From Thuidium tamariscinum (Eukaryota; Streptophyta; Bryopsida; Hypnales; Thuidiaceae), in NCBI GenBank assembly GCA_947034885.2, contig OX344753.2, positions 15,128,001 through 15,192,000 on the forward strand: a stretch of DNA of 64,000 nt, in the 5' to 3' direction. The translations under genes and the position numbers were made by a program. The notes below the pieces were generated by a model that saw nothing but the letters and a program-made list of their open reading frames with translations, was not told where the DNA came from and did no database searches. Shown piece after piece: positions 36,029 through 48,550 of this stretch. Position 1 is the stretch's first letter. Each line of letters opens with the position of its first letter.

Positions 36029-37147
36029 AATGGATTCGGGCCGGGGCTGCCCGGGCTGCCCGCTTCGCTGGTGAGCGGTGGGGCCCGGCTCGGTCGGGCA
36101 GCCCTGCTCGAATCCCCTTCCTATTTGGCGAGGCTGGGATTTCTTCCTGTTTCCCGCCCAGCAAGTGGGTCAGTCTGCCCCCTTCGGCCTCCCGCCACCG
36201 TCTCCCGCCACCTCCAAGTCCTCGTGTCACCCTCCGAAACCCCACACGCCGTCTGCCAAGTGGTCGTAACTTGAATCGGCTTGCCTTTGGAGCGGGACGT
36301 CAGACTAACTTACTGCGCACAGCGCAACCTCTGTGCCACTTGAAATGAATGTTGTCTGTGCAAATAGTTCTGAACCGTTTCTGGGCGCTCAATTGATTGC
36401 GGCTCAATCTGCAACTTGAGAGAGGATTTTTGAATCGAGGAGTATCGCATTTCGTCACTCCAGTAGTTCATGTTTTGGGATGCAGTGAGTGACTGCATTA
36501 ACCTTTCTTATTCTAAGCCGGAAGCCCATTGCGCTTTGCTTTGTGGCGAGCAGTATCACTCGGTACCCTGATGTATAATCTAAGTCCGAGCTTCTCATTT
36601 TCGTGGTTGTAGCTTGTATGTTTTCGATTTTGGGTGTAAGTCTCCCGGCCACGCGCTTCTGAAACCACCCGTAAAGTGTTTGGATCACTATGTATCAAAG
36701 GCGAGTTAGATTTATCATTGACCGACATGCTCTCACAACTTACTCTTTGGAGATTGTTCATGAGGAAATGGGAACCAAATCAATTGTGATCAACTCTGAT
36801 TCCTGACCGTTGCAGGGTGTACATTTCAAACAATCCTCGCATGGAAACTACGCTCGCATCCACGACAAATTCGAGGACATATATCCTCGCCACTCTTTGA
36901 AGGGGTTGAATTGTTCACTGTCGATCAGAATTGAATTTGATCATCACAGGAATGAGACTAGAGGCGCGAATTCTCGCGGTGGGAGTAAGGTACGAGAAGG
37001 AATCCTCAGGAACAGGACTTCGAATCCCTGGCTGCCCAGGGGCAGCGTTTGCTCGTGTGAAGTGGGGTCGGTCGGGACTCGGGAGAGATGGGCTGAGCCG
37101 GGCCGGGTGGGCTCGGTGGGCTCGGGCAGCCCGGGTTGAAATCCCTG
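36029..37147. repeat. pair of GC-rich hairpins upstream of HMGB
   Basis: Two units (36029-36115 and 37019-37147) share the pattern GAATCCC/GGGCTGCCCG at one side and CGGGCAGCCC..GAATCCC at the other, so each can fold on itself. They also resemble each other. They are probably small inverted-repeat elements in the promoter-distal region. No gene was recognised in 36.0-37.4 kb, although the GC content is close to that of genes. Confidence 0.5.
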
Positions 37148-37639
37148 CCTTTTTTGAGCTGAGCGTTCGACCCTTGTTCCCGCCCACTCGCCCAGTGAGC
37201 GTTAATGGGTCAGGTCTTCATTCCGCCTTTATATCGCTGAGGTTCTCAGGTTGGCGTGCAGTACTCTTTCAAGGAATGGGCGCGGGTATCTCAAAAAGCT
37301 TCCTTCTTTGGGGTGCTACCCAGTCCGGGTTCTACCAGCTATCTTCCTTCTATTCCCAAAATGAACCAGTTTTTCAAGTATGAAGTCCAGGTGGTTTACT
37401 CTGTTTTTAACTCAAAATAAAAAATTTTGTAGATTTTTCAGTGGTTTTTTTCCTCTTCTTTCAATTTGCAAACAGGTTTTTCTCAAATTCATTCGGCTGA
37501 TCTTGAACTAGCCGTTGGTTCTTGCCAAACCTTGGTGCTACCTTTTAAGTTAGACGCACCCATTCCCATCCATGTACCCCATTTTGTCAACATGTACCAA
37601 AGGATTACATTCTACATAGAAAGTCTATACCTCAAGAAT

Positions 37640-37860
37640 AACTATTTGCTTGGCTTGATTGATTGTTTTTTGTTTTTGTTTTTGTTTTTTTTATATTGAG
37701 ATCTCCTGGACTATTTGTCTTGTGGTTGTGTTCTTGATATAGTTAGAAAGCCCTCAATAAGGAAGGGTGCATGGGCTTTGTTTAGTAACATTTTGACCTA
37801 TAGTGTGAAAGTTATGAATTTTGAGTTATTTTTTATTCTATAAAATTAGAATATTACTAG
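37640..37860 (+). repeat. dispersed repeat, copy 1
   Basis: About 220 bp, including 'agccctcaataaggaagggtgca' and 'agtatgaaagttatgaatttt'-like wording. It recurs in the same orientation at 52560-52760 with many differences. The family is unknown. The two copies bracket the repeat-rich 15 kb between HMGB and COG2. Confidence 0.6.
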
Positions 37861-40475
37861 ATGAAAATAGGTGTGTCTACCTTAATATATATGGACATGG
37901 TGATTCTATGAGTTTTTTTATTGGAAAATAATCACAAAAATCTAACATGATTTTGGAGTTGGATCTTATCACTCTAGGAAAAAACAAACGAGTGAAAATA
38001 AATCAAATAGTCAAAACTATCTCTAAAAAAATATGAGATTTGTGAACATTTGGATGAAGGTTTACCCTTCTTGGTAATGTTATAGGTCAATGAAGGATGG
38101 ATGATCAAAATTAGACAATTCATTTAATTTATTTATACTCTAAGGTGCTTGTAGCACTACCTCCAAGAAAACCAAAAAAAATCCATTGCATATAGTTTCA
38201 TGTAATTTTCCTTGAAGAAAAAAAATGAAATTATTATCAATGATGGATGATAAATTTTGGAAGACATTGAATTTCAATTTTAAATTGAAGGCTCTAGATT
38301 TACTATAGGATGTGATAAAATGCAAAAATAATCAAATTTTTATATTTTACTAGTTTTGGTGGAAAATTTTAAGTTTTTGTATTATATGTGAATGAAAGAA
38401 TAGGAAAATTGAATACAATGATGCTAGTACAAAAGTGCAAAGACATGAGACTATGAGCCTTAAACCTAGTTGTAGATATGTACCTACAACCATTTTAAAA
38501 TGTTCACAACATAGGTAACTACAACATAGGTACTTTATAATATAGAAAGAGTTTATAACATAGGTACTTATTACATAGATATTTATAATTATAGAAAGTG
38601 TCAATAATATAGACTCTTAGGCTCATGGGCTCATACATTCTATATCAATACACTAGTACTCCTCAAGTTAAAAATACTAGTGTTAAGACTAACTCCTACA
38701 TATAAACACTAAAGAGACATATTTTCACAATGAGATGAATAAAATGTTCTTCATGGCAGTGAAGATTGAAATTAAAGGCAAAAATAGTTGGATTATATTA
38801 ACCTTGATAAAGGATAAGATAATCTAATTTGTCATAAAATCAGAATATATAAAAAAAATGTCATTGAATTAAAATATGTCATGGGATATCAATGCAATAT
38901 AGTAATATTTTAGTGTGTTGATTTAAAATAATGTGATTTTAGTACATCAATGTTCCTTGTACTTTAAATCAAAGTAGTTCATTTGAAATATTTTTTAATT
39001 GATTTTTTTCTTGAAAGGCAAATAGCATTTGAGTTTTCTAAAGACATTAATTTTTATGGCCTTGATGTAAAGATATTGTAGTTTAGAGCTCCCAAGATTA
39101 TCCTAAACATGCATTTTATCTATTTGTTCATTTTTATTTGGCCTTTGACTAGTTACCAATTCTACCCTTAACCTCGACAAAACCTTAAGAACAACCAATG
39201 AAAGTTGGAAAACTTAAATTGATGTATGAATTTTTAGGTTTATCAAAAATTTAAAAATTATTAATTATTACTAGTATATATACTTTTAAATAAACACTAG
39301 AAGATTTTTGAGAAATTAAAGTTTTGATTTTAAGGAAACTTGAAATTTTGTTATAGAAGATTATATGGCATATCATTAAAAAAACTAAATGCCCTTAGAA
39401 GTAATGTTTGCCAAAGTGAACACAAATTGATCAAATACTATATGAGGGCTATTAAAGACACAAGCATTCATAAAATCCAACTTCAAAGCGGAATGTTGAA
39501 AAATGAAATTCAATTCCTATATACAATAGCTCTGTAAATTTTGTAAAATTAATTTTTGAAGTTTGAAGTGAAAAAAGAAATAACCTTCAAATTCTTCCTA
39601 AGTTGAACAATGCTCAACAAGTACCTATGTTCCAAAAATAATGCTCAATTTAACATTTTCTTCAAGGGCCATCCTATGAAATTTACAAATGAATTATCAT
39701 TTTTTAAGTTATTTGTTTATTTTATGTATTCTCCATTTTTTAAAAGAAAAATCTTTTACAGATTTACAATAAATACTTGCAATTTACTTATAACTAAAGG
39801 CATCACTATTTGTACAAAAATTCCATCTAAACAAATGAATCACCTTATGAGGAAAGGATAAATCATATTATTTTAAGAATAAATCATCCTTATTTATGAC
39901 ATGACACATTCAAAAAATATTAAGTCAATTTATACAATGTAATAACAAATTTAATCATTAAAGAAAAAAAAATTCTCTATCTAATTTCAAAAAGTTTATA
40001 AAAAAAAATTGTTTAAAAAGCCTATCAACTTATAGAGCAACAATTACATTTCCAAAGTTATTTGAGGTATAAGAATTCAAATTTGCAAACTGATTTATAG
40101 AATTATAAAAAACTTTATTTCTTACAATTTAAAATCATGAATTAGTTGTCTTTAGTAGCAAATGAACAATACAAAATGTTATTTCTTCATTTTTATAATT
40201 AAATCATATTAATTTTATTTATAAATTTATAATTATAAAGTCATTGCAAAAATATTATTCCAAAACTAAAAATATAAAGGATATAATTCATTATGGAAGG
40301 AATTTTCAATTTTAGGTTCTAAATTTTTTTTGTAAATATTTGATTGAGTAGGTAATTTCAAATTACAATATTCAACAATGCTATTTTTCTTACAAAGTCC
40401 AAAGTTATAGAATATATGTTATTGTAAATCAATATTTTATAATAGTCTCTTGAAGAGTTTAGTGGGTTGTAAAAG
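37861..40475. other. AT-rich spacer without recognised gene
   Basis: No gene was recognised. Short 'cataggtactta' echoes (38500-38600) resemble 2640-2760. Short frames (for example 39610-39861) look like chance. Confidence 0.5.
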
Positions 40476-40591
40476 CAACGATGTTAGTATGTGAGCATGA
40501 ACATGCAAGCATGTGAGCTTCTAATATGTATATAAGTAGATATACCTTTGAAGGTGTTTATAGTAAAATACCTATAATACAAGTACCTACA

Positions 40592-41340
40592 GGGTCATTG
40601 CAAAAACACCATCCATTTTTTATAGCATTTTGCAATACACCCCCTTTTTTCTTTAGGAATACTATTTAATTAGAAAAACAATTTTTAGAAAATATGAAAA
40701 ATATGTCCAATGTATACACCTTAAAGAAGAAGGTTCCCTATGAAGGAAAAGCTTAGTAAATTTTTCTAAATAGGAGAACTAGAAAAGTGGGAAATCTCAT
40801 GAAAATGGATGTACAAGTGGGTGTATTTACATTTTAATTTCTAAAAAATAGGAGAAGTTATTTTTCTTGAATCTAAAATTGGCCATTTGGGAAGAGTTGA
40901 TGGTGATGAGATTTTACCAAAAAAATAATCTTAGCACCATCATCAATGGTCAGAGATTGTATGCAATGGGAGTGTTGTTGGCACACATGTGGAAGATATA
41001 AAATAATGTATTTTTAGACTCCCTTTGGTAGGAATATGCCTTCCTACTATGCAAAATTGCAAATGCACCATGAAAATTTCAACTTTAGATCATTAAATTT
41101 GGGTACTCCTAACGTAGTAAAACCCCCTAAATCTCAGTTTGTGACAAATTACCAAAACTTAATTTTAAATATTAATTTTTTTTTTAATTTTTGAAAAATA
41201 AGGGATGTAAAAACAATCAAGTTAGAGAGGTCCAATAATTATTCCATATTCTCAAATATTTTTATTCAAAAGTTATTCTGGAAAAGAACCAAGTCATTCT
41301 AATTGTGACAAAAAATAGGATTGGTGTTTCTTGCAATCAT
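40592..41340. mobile_element. AT-rich TIR element, copy 2
   Basis: Homologous to 6412-7132 over its length. The ends are GGTCATTGCAAAAACACC and the complement of ATGATTGCAAGAAACACC. It lies inside the outer GTGAGC element, to the left of the nested copy. Confidence 0.6.
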
Positions 41341-41403
41341 CATATAATATAAATATATTCTTATCATAAAAGGTTTCTATAATATAAACACATATACTAT
41401 AGG

Positions 41404-42901
41404 CAGCGGTGCTATTTTGTGAGCTTGTGAGCGTGAGCCTGTGAATGTAGAGCAGGGATTTTGTGAGCATAGAGCTTAAAAATTTGAAGAAGCATTATAA
41501 AACTTAATTTCATTCATTAAAATTGATTCCATCTTAAAATTTGAATCAAAATTTTTATTTCTAATAAATTTTAGTACCTATTTTTGTAGACCTATTACCG
41601 TGGACCTATTACCGTAGTTATGTTCAAATTGGATAAAGATTCTAACTTTCAATCTTACTTAAAAGTATACATTACAAAAATGAAGAAGTCAATTGATATG
41701 AAAGATGAATAAAGATGGAATTAAGTTAATATAAAGTATTGGTTGATCATTATTTTATAATAATGTAGATCTTTTTGAGGCCTAGGGAAAGGTACCAATG
41801 ATTTTTATAGATGTATTATTATTACAAGTGTTTAGATTTTAGAAAGAAAATTTGTTGATAAAAATCTTTGCTACACTAAATTTTATTTTGGTTGATCATG
41901 TCTTGTAGCATTATAAGTCTTCTCAAGACCAATAGGAGGGCATCAATTATTCCCTCTTTATTTTTAAGTCAATTGACTTGTTTAAATTTTAGAATTTTTT
42001 TTTGTTTATGTGGTTTCATTATATATGGAAAGAACTTAGTTGCACCAAATTTCATTTTGTTCATGAGCATCTTATAGTAGCGTAGGTCTTCTCAAAGGCC
42101 AATGTAGGCACCTACAATTTTGTCTTAATGTATCAATAATGGAACTTATTAAGATTTTAAGAAAATATTTGATTGATAGGGATTATTTTTGTAAAGAATG
42201 AACTTTGTTATACAAGATTATTGATTAGTTGACTCATTATCCTCTTGTTCATCCAATGAAGGGATTCATTTCTTCTTTCTTGATCCAATGGTTGTTTATT
42301 TATCATCTTGAAATAATACTTGTCAAGCTTTGTTAGATTTTTGTGAACACTCTCCTTGGTCTTGCTTCTTAGTACCCCTCAGCACCGAGAGGAGTCCCAC
42401 GGCTCTGATAAAATTATTATTGCAAAAGAAAAAAAAAAAAAAAAGGTTTGGTTTTTTTTTTTTTTTTTTTTGGTTGGCTGAGGGACTCCCCTCGACGCCG
42501 AGGGGAGTTCTACAATTGTGGGGGGAAAAAAGAATTTTTTTTAATCAAGGCTATGGGACTCCCCTCGGTGCCAAGGTACTAAGAAGCAAGACTAAGGAGA
42601 ATGTTTACAAAAATCTAAATTTGTGAAATAACCTCATTTGATTTCAAAGAAATTATAATTAGTCACTAATTTTTTTTCTTCATAAAATCTAACAAAGTAC
42701 AATAAATGGTAAAACAAAGTTATTCAAGGGACCACGGTAATAGGTCCACAATAATAGTTCTACAGTAATAGGCACTAAAATTTACCAAGGTTTATCAAAT
42801 TTGGCCAAAAGTTTTAGATGGAATCTTCAAAAAATTGTGTAGGCTCATAGGCTCACAAGCTCACAAGCTCACACTCACAGGCTCACAAAATAGCAACCCT
42901 G
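41404..42901 (+). mobile_element. GTGAGC-end TIR element, copy A (nested)
   Basis: About 1498 bp. The termini are CAGCGGTGCTATTTTGTGAG and the complement CAGGGTTGCTATTTTGTGAG, each followed by tandem GTGAGC/CTGTGAG subterminal repeats. The flanks ATACTATAGG (41394-41403) and ATTCTATAGG (42902-42911) give a 10-bp duplication with one difference. The interior is AT-rich with a poly-A/poly-T fold at 42425-42472 bordered by CCGAGGGGAG-type inverted pieces. A 61-codon frame (41892-42077) is identical in copy B but has no known product. It is non-autonomous. Confidence 0.85.
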
Positions 42902-42969
42902 ATTCTATAGGTGCATCATATTTGAGGCTTATAAGCTCACACTTCTATGCTCACATACTAGCAACCGTG

Positions 42970-43849
42970 GTTGTAAAAGCACAATTAAAAAATTACATTT
43001 TCTTCTTAAGTTCATTGTTTTTGAAAGTGAAAGAAGAATTTTTAATACACAACTTTATAATTTTTGGTCACTAATTAAAAGTTATAGTAAACAATTGTAC
43101 TAGAGAATTAGGATTTCCATCTGTATTATTAGATTTTTTTAAAAAAATTTAGAATTTTTGTTATATATTTTCAAGAGAATCCAATTGCATACATTTAGGA
43201 TATTATTTAAAAAAAATTGAATTTTGATATTAATAGCTTAAAGTATGAGATTTATTACATATTATAATTGTATAAATGTTCATGATTTCATTTTAAGAAA
43301 CTAATGAAAGTTATTTTTATTCTAATTTTGCCTATTCATCCAATTTTTATTTTGATGAAGAAAATTTCCATTTGCTATATTTTAATACAATTTGTTTTTT
43401 CAATAAAAAAGTGACCTTTCAAGATTGAGTAAAAACAAACTTCAGATAAAGAAATACAAAAATAAAATAAAAACATCATATGGACATTTTCACATTTCAA
43501 GTAGTCCAATGGCCTTGACATGAAGATTATATTTTAGAGCACGTGGAGTACAAAAATAAAATATTAGTAAAAGTAATCATTTTGAAATAAATTTCAGAAT
43601 GAATTATTTCAAACTGCAAATGGATTTGGGTTATTACATGTACTATTTTGCTTCACATGATGCATGTTGATTTGTATTTTGGCCTTTACCTTTTGTGTTT
43701 TGGCTCTAAATGACTCAAGATTTACAAAGAAGGTACTCATGACTATTATACACCTCGCCTAATTTTTTCCTAATTTAAAAAAATAAATAACTATTCAAGA
43801 ATAGACCCCAATTTATGTTACACTTGCCAATTTGGAGGATTTGGGTACT
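42970..43849. other. AT-rich spacer without recognised gene
   Basis: No coding, RNA or clear repeat signal was recognised apart from the 10-bp duplication at its left edge. Confidence 0.4.
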
Positions 43850-44261
43850 ATTTAGCATTCAAAAAATCAAAATTTGAGGTGAAATTTGAAAAAAAATGGT
43901 CTTCTAGTAGACTTATAGCTAATGTAAACATGTAAAAAGTGATTTTGGTGAGTTTTTTGATGAATAACCACCTCTATAAAGATTTTGAAAATGTTTAATA
44001 TTTACTTTATTTTTAAGAAAATTACATATTTTTCCTAATTAAAAAATCAAAAGATGTATTTTCTTAAGATTTGGCACTATTCTAGTTCTCCTACTTAAAG
44101 AATTTTCCCATACATGTCCTTTAGTGTTTACCTTTGTCTTAAAGGTGTATACATTAGTCATATTTTTTTAAATATTAAAAAAATATTTTTCTAATTTTAA
44201 ATTACTCCTTAAAAAATTATGAAAATGCAACAAAATCAATAGGTATTTCTTGCAATCATCC
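43850..44261. repeat. AT-rich dispersed repeat, partial copy
   Basis: Related to 5165-5717 at its left side. Its right side relates, in reverse complement, to the interior of 6412-7132. It ends with TTTCTTGCAATCATCC, the shared family terminus. Confidence 0.45.
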
Positions 44262-44394
44262 ATTCATAAAAGCTCTAACAAATTTATAGAAACTTTAATG
44301 TATTTATAAGCTATATTTTCATTAAAAAGTTAAAAAATTCATTGGATAGTATGAAATGTTTTTTTGGGTATTTCAAAGACTATAGGTTCCTAGT

Positions 44395-44665
44395 CTGTGG
44401 AGATTATAGGAACATTGCCACATATACAATTTGATGTCGTTGAGAGATTGCTACATCAGATTTTTAAAATTTAATTTTTAAAATTAATTATTAAATAGTT
44501 TCCAAATCAATTTTTAATTTTCTAATACTTTTTGAAATTTTTGAAAAAAATAATTTAATTTAATTTAATCTTTTTTCAAAAATTCAAACCAATAGTTGTT
44601 GGTACAATGCATAGGGAACAATATCAAGGAACAATCCGAAAACAGTCTCCTACAAGATTGAAAAA
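44395..44665 (-). mobile_element. MITE, family 1-like, decayed copy
   Basis: Read on the minus strand it shows GTAGGAGACTGTTTTCGG, paired GTTCC/GGAAC blocks, a 'gtttgaatttttgaaaaaa' stretch and an AT-rich core, as in the elements at 4813 and 8130. The inverted ends have decayed. Confidence 0.5.
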
Positions 44666-45008
44666 CATCTAATGATTTAGGGGATTGAAAATTTACTTTA
44701 TAAATTGTTTCAAAATAAATCTTAGAAGATAAAAGTTAAAGGAAAATTGATTCATACATAAATAGAAAAATGTAATTTTCTCACACATGTCCTTTATATC
44801 AAAGATTATTCTTAGATCAAATTGTTTGAAAATTTTAATTCTAGATTCAAAGTGCCAAAAATTTTGTTTGAATTTTTTTCCTCATTTATATATATATAAA
44901 TTATAGAAAATAAAATTTGAATTTTGAATTAAATTTTTGTTTGTTTCCTTCAACAATAGATAAGTGAGTTTTTTAGCACTAAATCTTAAAAATAAGAATG
45001 ATCTCTTG

Positions 45009-45307
45009 TCTAGGGGAGGACACTTCCCGTTTTTTAATAACCTACGTGCGGCAGAATATAGGGTACATTTAAATAATCTTAGGTAAAATTTATAAGAAAT
45101 TTACATATAAAATAGAGGACATTAAAAAGGCAAAATGTTTTAAAAATAAAATAGGGATTATAATATGGTTGATTTTTCCGCTTTATGGTAAAATAGGGGC
45201 TCTTTTAATGTTGCCAAGTAATGATTACAAGTAATTGATAGCCCCCCTAAAAATACCCCACCGCCGCACGTGGGTCCTCCAAATATTCAAGAAGTGTCCT
45301 CCCCGGG
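45009..45307. mobile_element. MITE, family 2, with 7-bp flanking duplication
   Basis: About 299 bp. The left end TCTAGGGGAGGACACTTCC and the right end GAAGTGTCCTCCCCGGG are inverted, and inner ACGTGCGGC pairs with GCCGCACGT. TCTCTTG lies on both sides (45002-45008 and 45308-45314). A duplication of 7 or 8 bases would fit a hAT-type origin, but the termini are not diagnostic. Confidence 0.75.
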
Positions 45308-45314
45308 TCTCTTG

Positions 45315-47460
45315 TTGCATTTACACATTTTAGTACATGTAACATGTCATAAAAAGTCATCATTTGGTAAGTTTTCTAATTACCAAATTGCCAAGTTTAG
45401 AAAACTATAGAAACTAATATTTAATATACACTCCTCCAAAAATTACATTTTAAATACTCCATAATCTACAAGGAAGTGTCAAAGTTGCAAAATTGCAAAA
45501 TTGTCAATTTGTTACTATATTTGAAGTACCAATAATGTATAACACCCATAACTATAATTTAATTTTTCAAACTTAAATGACAAAAATCTTTGCAATTTTT
45601 CTAAATTTGAAATAAAATTTAGTAAGAGTTTTTAATTATTGGTTTGAAATTTATATAAATATATTGGTAAGAATAGAAATAGATCAAATTGTACGGATAT
45701 GATTTATGTACTATATTTTGAAAGTCATCATTAAATTATGATTCTAATTTACATTTTATCACAAATCTTTATAATTTTGGAATTTTAGATTGTTCTTTCA
45801 CTTCTTTATTCTCAAAGGTCTTAAAACTTGAAAAAAAACTAATAGATGATGTAAAAATAACACATTTAGCTACATGCATTTAATCCTTGTAAATAAACCA
45901 TTTTGATTTGTACATTTTATCACTAAAATTCATAAAGTTAATATTTCTAGAGGGTAGATTGAACATTTCTTCAAGACTATAAGCTAAGCAGATACAATAA
46001 GATTCTAACTGTTGAATTTCTTATATAGGTATAGAGCATTAGCCGCAGTTAGAATCTGAAATTTTTTTGTTCTTTTTTAGCAAAACTACTACAAAATAGC
46101 ATTTGTTGAAAACAAAGTGGAGTAAATAAATTTATAATTTCCATTGCAAATTTTTACTTTAAATTTTTTATGTTTTCTTTAACAACTTGTTTTTCTATTA
46201 CTTACTCTGTATATATCTATATCTTCATGTATTCTCATAAACAAATTTTAAGCATCTCCAGGATCATAATATTTAAATATTCCAAGTGTATTTTTTCCCA
46301 GTTTACGACCTACCAAATAATTTTTTCAAGTGTTTTTTTTACAATAATAAAAATTAATTGAATAAAAGCTTTCTTTTAGACCAAGGTCCAATCAACCAAA
46401 AAATGTTTTAGGAAGCTTATCTTTAAATGACTCTCTAAACTTTTGGAGAAATTGCAAAAACAATGTAAATTTCTTAAATCATGCTTTTGTAGGTCTTTAA
46501 TTAAAGTGTATTACTCCATACTTTTCTTGAAGATAAATCATCAATCTTTTGATTCATGTAGGGATTCTATTGATCAAACTCACTACATGAGATTTTGTTG
46601 AACATGTGATAAATTTAAAGATATATATATTATAAGGATGTTTCTTGCAAACATATACATGGCAAGTGGGTATAGGTGTACGAGGGTTGTGATTGGCCTT
46701 GGAATTCCAAAGCCACTCATTTCCCGAATTGGGGAACCTTTTGTTCTACACACCCACAACTATATTCCTTACATATTACTCAACAAGAATTTTTGTTAGA
46801 ATTATTCTTTAGGTCAACAATAAATTTGGCTTGAATAAATATATTATAAAAATAGTTTTTAAATCATAGGTTTTGGATTTAAAATGATCATTGCAAACCA
46901 TTTGCATAAAAAAAATTGTGATCAAAGTGAGTATAAAACTAGAGCTTGTTAGTTGTGAATGAAAGAGTGTGCAATATATTTTAGAAAAAACCTATGTCTT
47001 CAATGACACATTTTTGTGATCATTTATTTTTATGCCAAAAATGACATGAGATACAACATCAATATGCTCAATGTAACATCAAACATAATGTAAAAAAATT
47101 AAATGTCACAAAAAATGTGTCATAAAAGAGATAGATTTCTTCTAGTAATAATATCTCACTATAGTCAAAAAGAAAAAAGGGCAAGAATGAGATGTTTTGG
47201 ATTATGATCATATGGTAGTAAGGTTGTCAAATAGAATAAAATCACATGCAAATATGTATATAGCACCAAGAAATATGAACATCATATAAGAAAGAATTGA
47301 ATTTTGAATACATAAAATCTTTTATTGAAAATGCCTATACTTTTTTCAATGGAATATTTTCCATTCATCAAAGTCACAACAAGAGAGTTATAGGTTGAAG
47401 TACCACATTGAAGGTAAATGGATTGAAAAATGTCAAAAAATCCTACTTATTTAACTTTAA
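45315..47460. other. AT-rich spacer without recognised gene
   Basis: Nothing was recognised beyond chance frames such as 46170-46361. Confidence 0.4.
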
Positions 47461-47892
47461 TTGTATACAAAACTCTATTATATAAAGAGAGATACACCAT
47501 ATTTCTTTATGACCAACTTCTTTTACTACAATGGTAGGCCAAAAAGACATTCTTTCATCATTTGGTTCTCCCTAAAATGCTCAACTTGTTTGTTGTCCTC
47601 TTTGGATGCACATGTGGCTCATATATCTTGCATCTTTTGCATTTTTCACAGAATATTTTATTGTGACTGTGATATGTCATATATGGTCTTTAGCATCTTA
47701 TGTATATTTGTACTTTTCTTGGGATTGATGTTGATTGTTGTATCAAAGTTTGTGGGGATGGCGAACATAAAATTAGGGGGAACACTATTATATAGGAAGA
47801 TTTGGTTTCCAATTGTGTTCACATGGATTGCAATAATGATAACAATTGTAGGGATTTTACAAAAGTTTATGAGTCTAAACTTGTTGGAATGA
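47461..47892 (+). CDS. hypothetical hydrophobic protein or exon
   Basis: A 143-codon frame, long for this AT-rich setting. It has at least two strong membrane-type segments ('FSILCIFVLFLGLMLIVV' and 'WFPIVFTWIAIMITIVGIL') separated by a charged loop, plus a Cys-rich stretch. I recognise no family. The start codon context is unremarkable and the frame may be one exon of a spliced gene. A second hydrophobic frame follows at 48329-48550. It could also be a decayed gene or chance. Confidence 0.3.
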   Translation: MYTKLYYIKRDTPYFFMTNFFYYNGRPKRHSFIIWFSLKCSTCLLSSLDAHVAHISCIFCIFHRIFYCDCDMSYMVFSILCIFVLFLGLMLIVVSKFVGMANIKLGGTLLYRKIWFPIVFTWIAIMITIVGILQKFMSLNLLE

Positions 47893-48328
47893 ATGAATTA
47901 TTTAGTGATGCCAGCCAAAATCGTAAGTTAATGCTTTCTCTGTGTAGTCCTCTTTTGTATGGAAATAATACTTTTGTGTGGTTTTAATGGTCATGTCATT
48001 AGAACATTTAGGTGACATATGTAGAATCAAGGACTTTCACTACAAGATGTCTTTTATGGATATATCTTGAATAGGAGGTACTTGGATTACATACTAGAGT
48101 GGGGTTTCAAATTCCACATTCTAATCCCATTTGATAACACTTAGAGTTGGTATTCTTTTTATTCTTTCAAGATTTGATTGCTTTCTCTAATTTCTACAAA
48201 AAATATATTTAAGTCAAATAGTATATTTTAGTATTTTTTGTACTAAATATTTGAAGATGTTGAACTATCTGTGATGTTGGTATCTATATGTGGCTTGAAT
48301 GTTCTTCCTATAGGAGTTAGCCCATTGA

Positions 48329-48550
48329 ATAAACAATTTCCGCAAAGAAGGTCCTAAGAAGTTCAAGTTCTACTTACACACCAACAATTCTAGACACATC
48401 ACGAACTCCAAGTTGTTTTGGAAAATTCAATTGTTGGTAATTGTGTCCATTGTATTTTTTGCAATGATTTTCATCATGTCCTACTTTGTCATCCTATGTG
48501 ACACTTGGGTGGCCAAAAGTGGGATGGAGGTCTCTATAAATAATCAATGA
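48329..48550 (+). CDS. hypothetical membrane-segment exon
   Basis: A 73-codon open stretch without its own ATG near the start, ending in TGA. It begins with charged residues (FRKEGPKKFKFYLHTN) and has one strong membrane segment (IQLLVIVSIVFFAMIFIMSY), ending CDTWVAKSGMEVSINNQ. The amino-acid composition is gene-like. It may be the last exon of a gene that includes 47461-47892, but a convincing splice junction was not found. Confidence 0.25.
   Translation: MNNFRKEGPKKFKFYLHTNNSRHITNSKLFWKIQLLVIVSIVFFAMIFIMSYFVILCDTWVAKSGMEVSINNQ

Larger units (their letters stand above)
40476..42969. mobile_element. outer TIR element with GTGAGC ends, 10-bp TSD
   Basis: The left end CAACGATGTTAGTATGTGAG and the right end, complement CACGGTTGCTAGTATGTGAG, match at most positions. 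They are flanked by a perfect 10-bp duplication GTTGTAAAAG (40466-40475 and 42970-42979). The interior is taken up by an AT-rich TIR element (40592-41340) and a complete younger relative (41404-42901), leaving little of its own sequence. The 9-11 bp duplication suggests a Mutator-like superfamily. No transposase is present. Confidence 0.75.

Noticed and set aside
42425-42472. Poly-A/poly-T tract as a retrotransposon tail
   Set aside because: It lies inside copy A between inverted CCGAGGGGAG-like pieces, recurs in copy B and has no retroelement neighbour.
41404-42901. hAT assignment based on CAG..CTG termini
   Set aside because: The flanking duplications are 10 bp (perfect for copy B and the outer element), not the 8 bp expected of hAT. 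Mutator-like is the better fit, though not proven.
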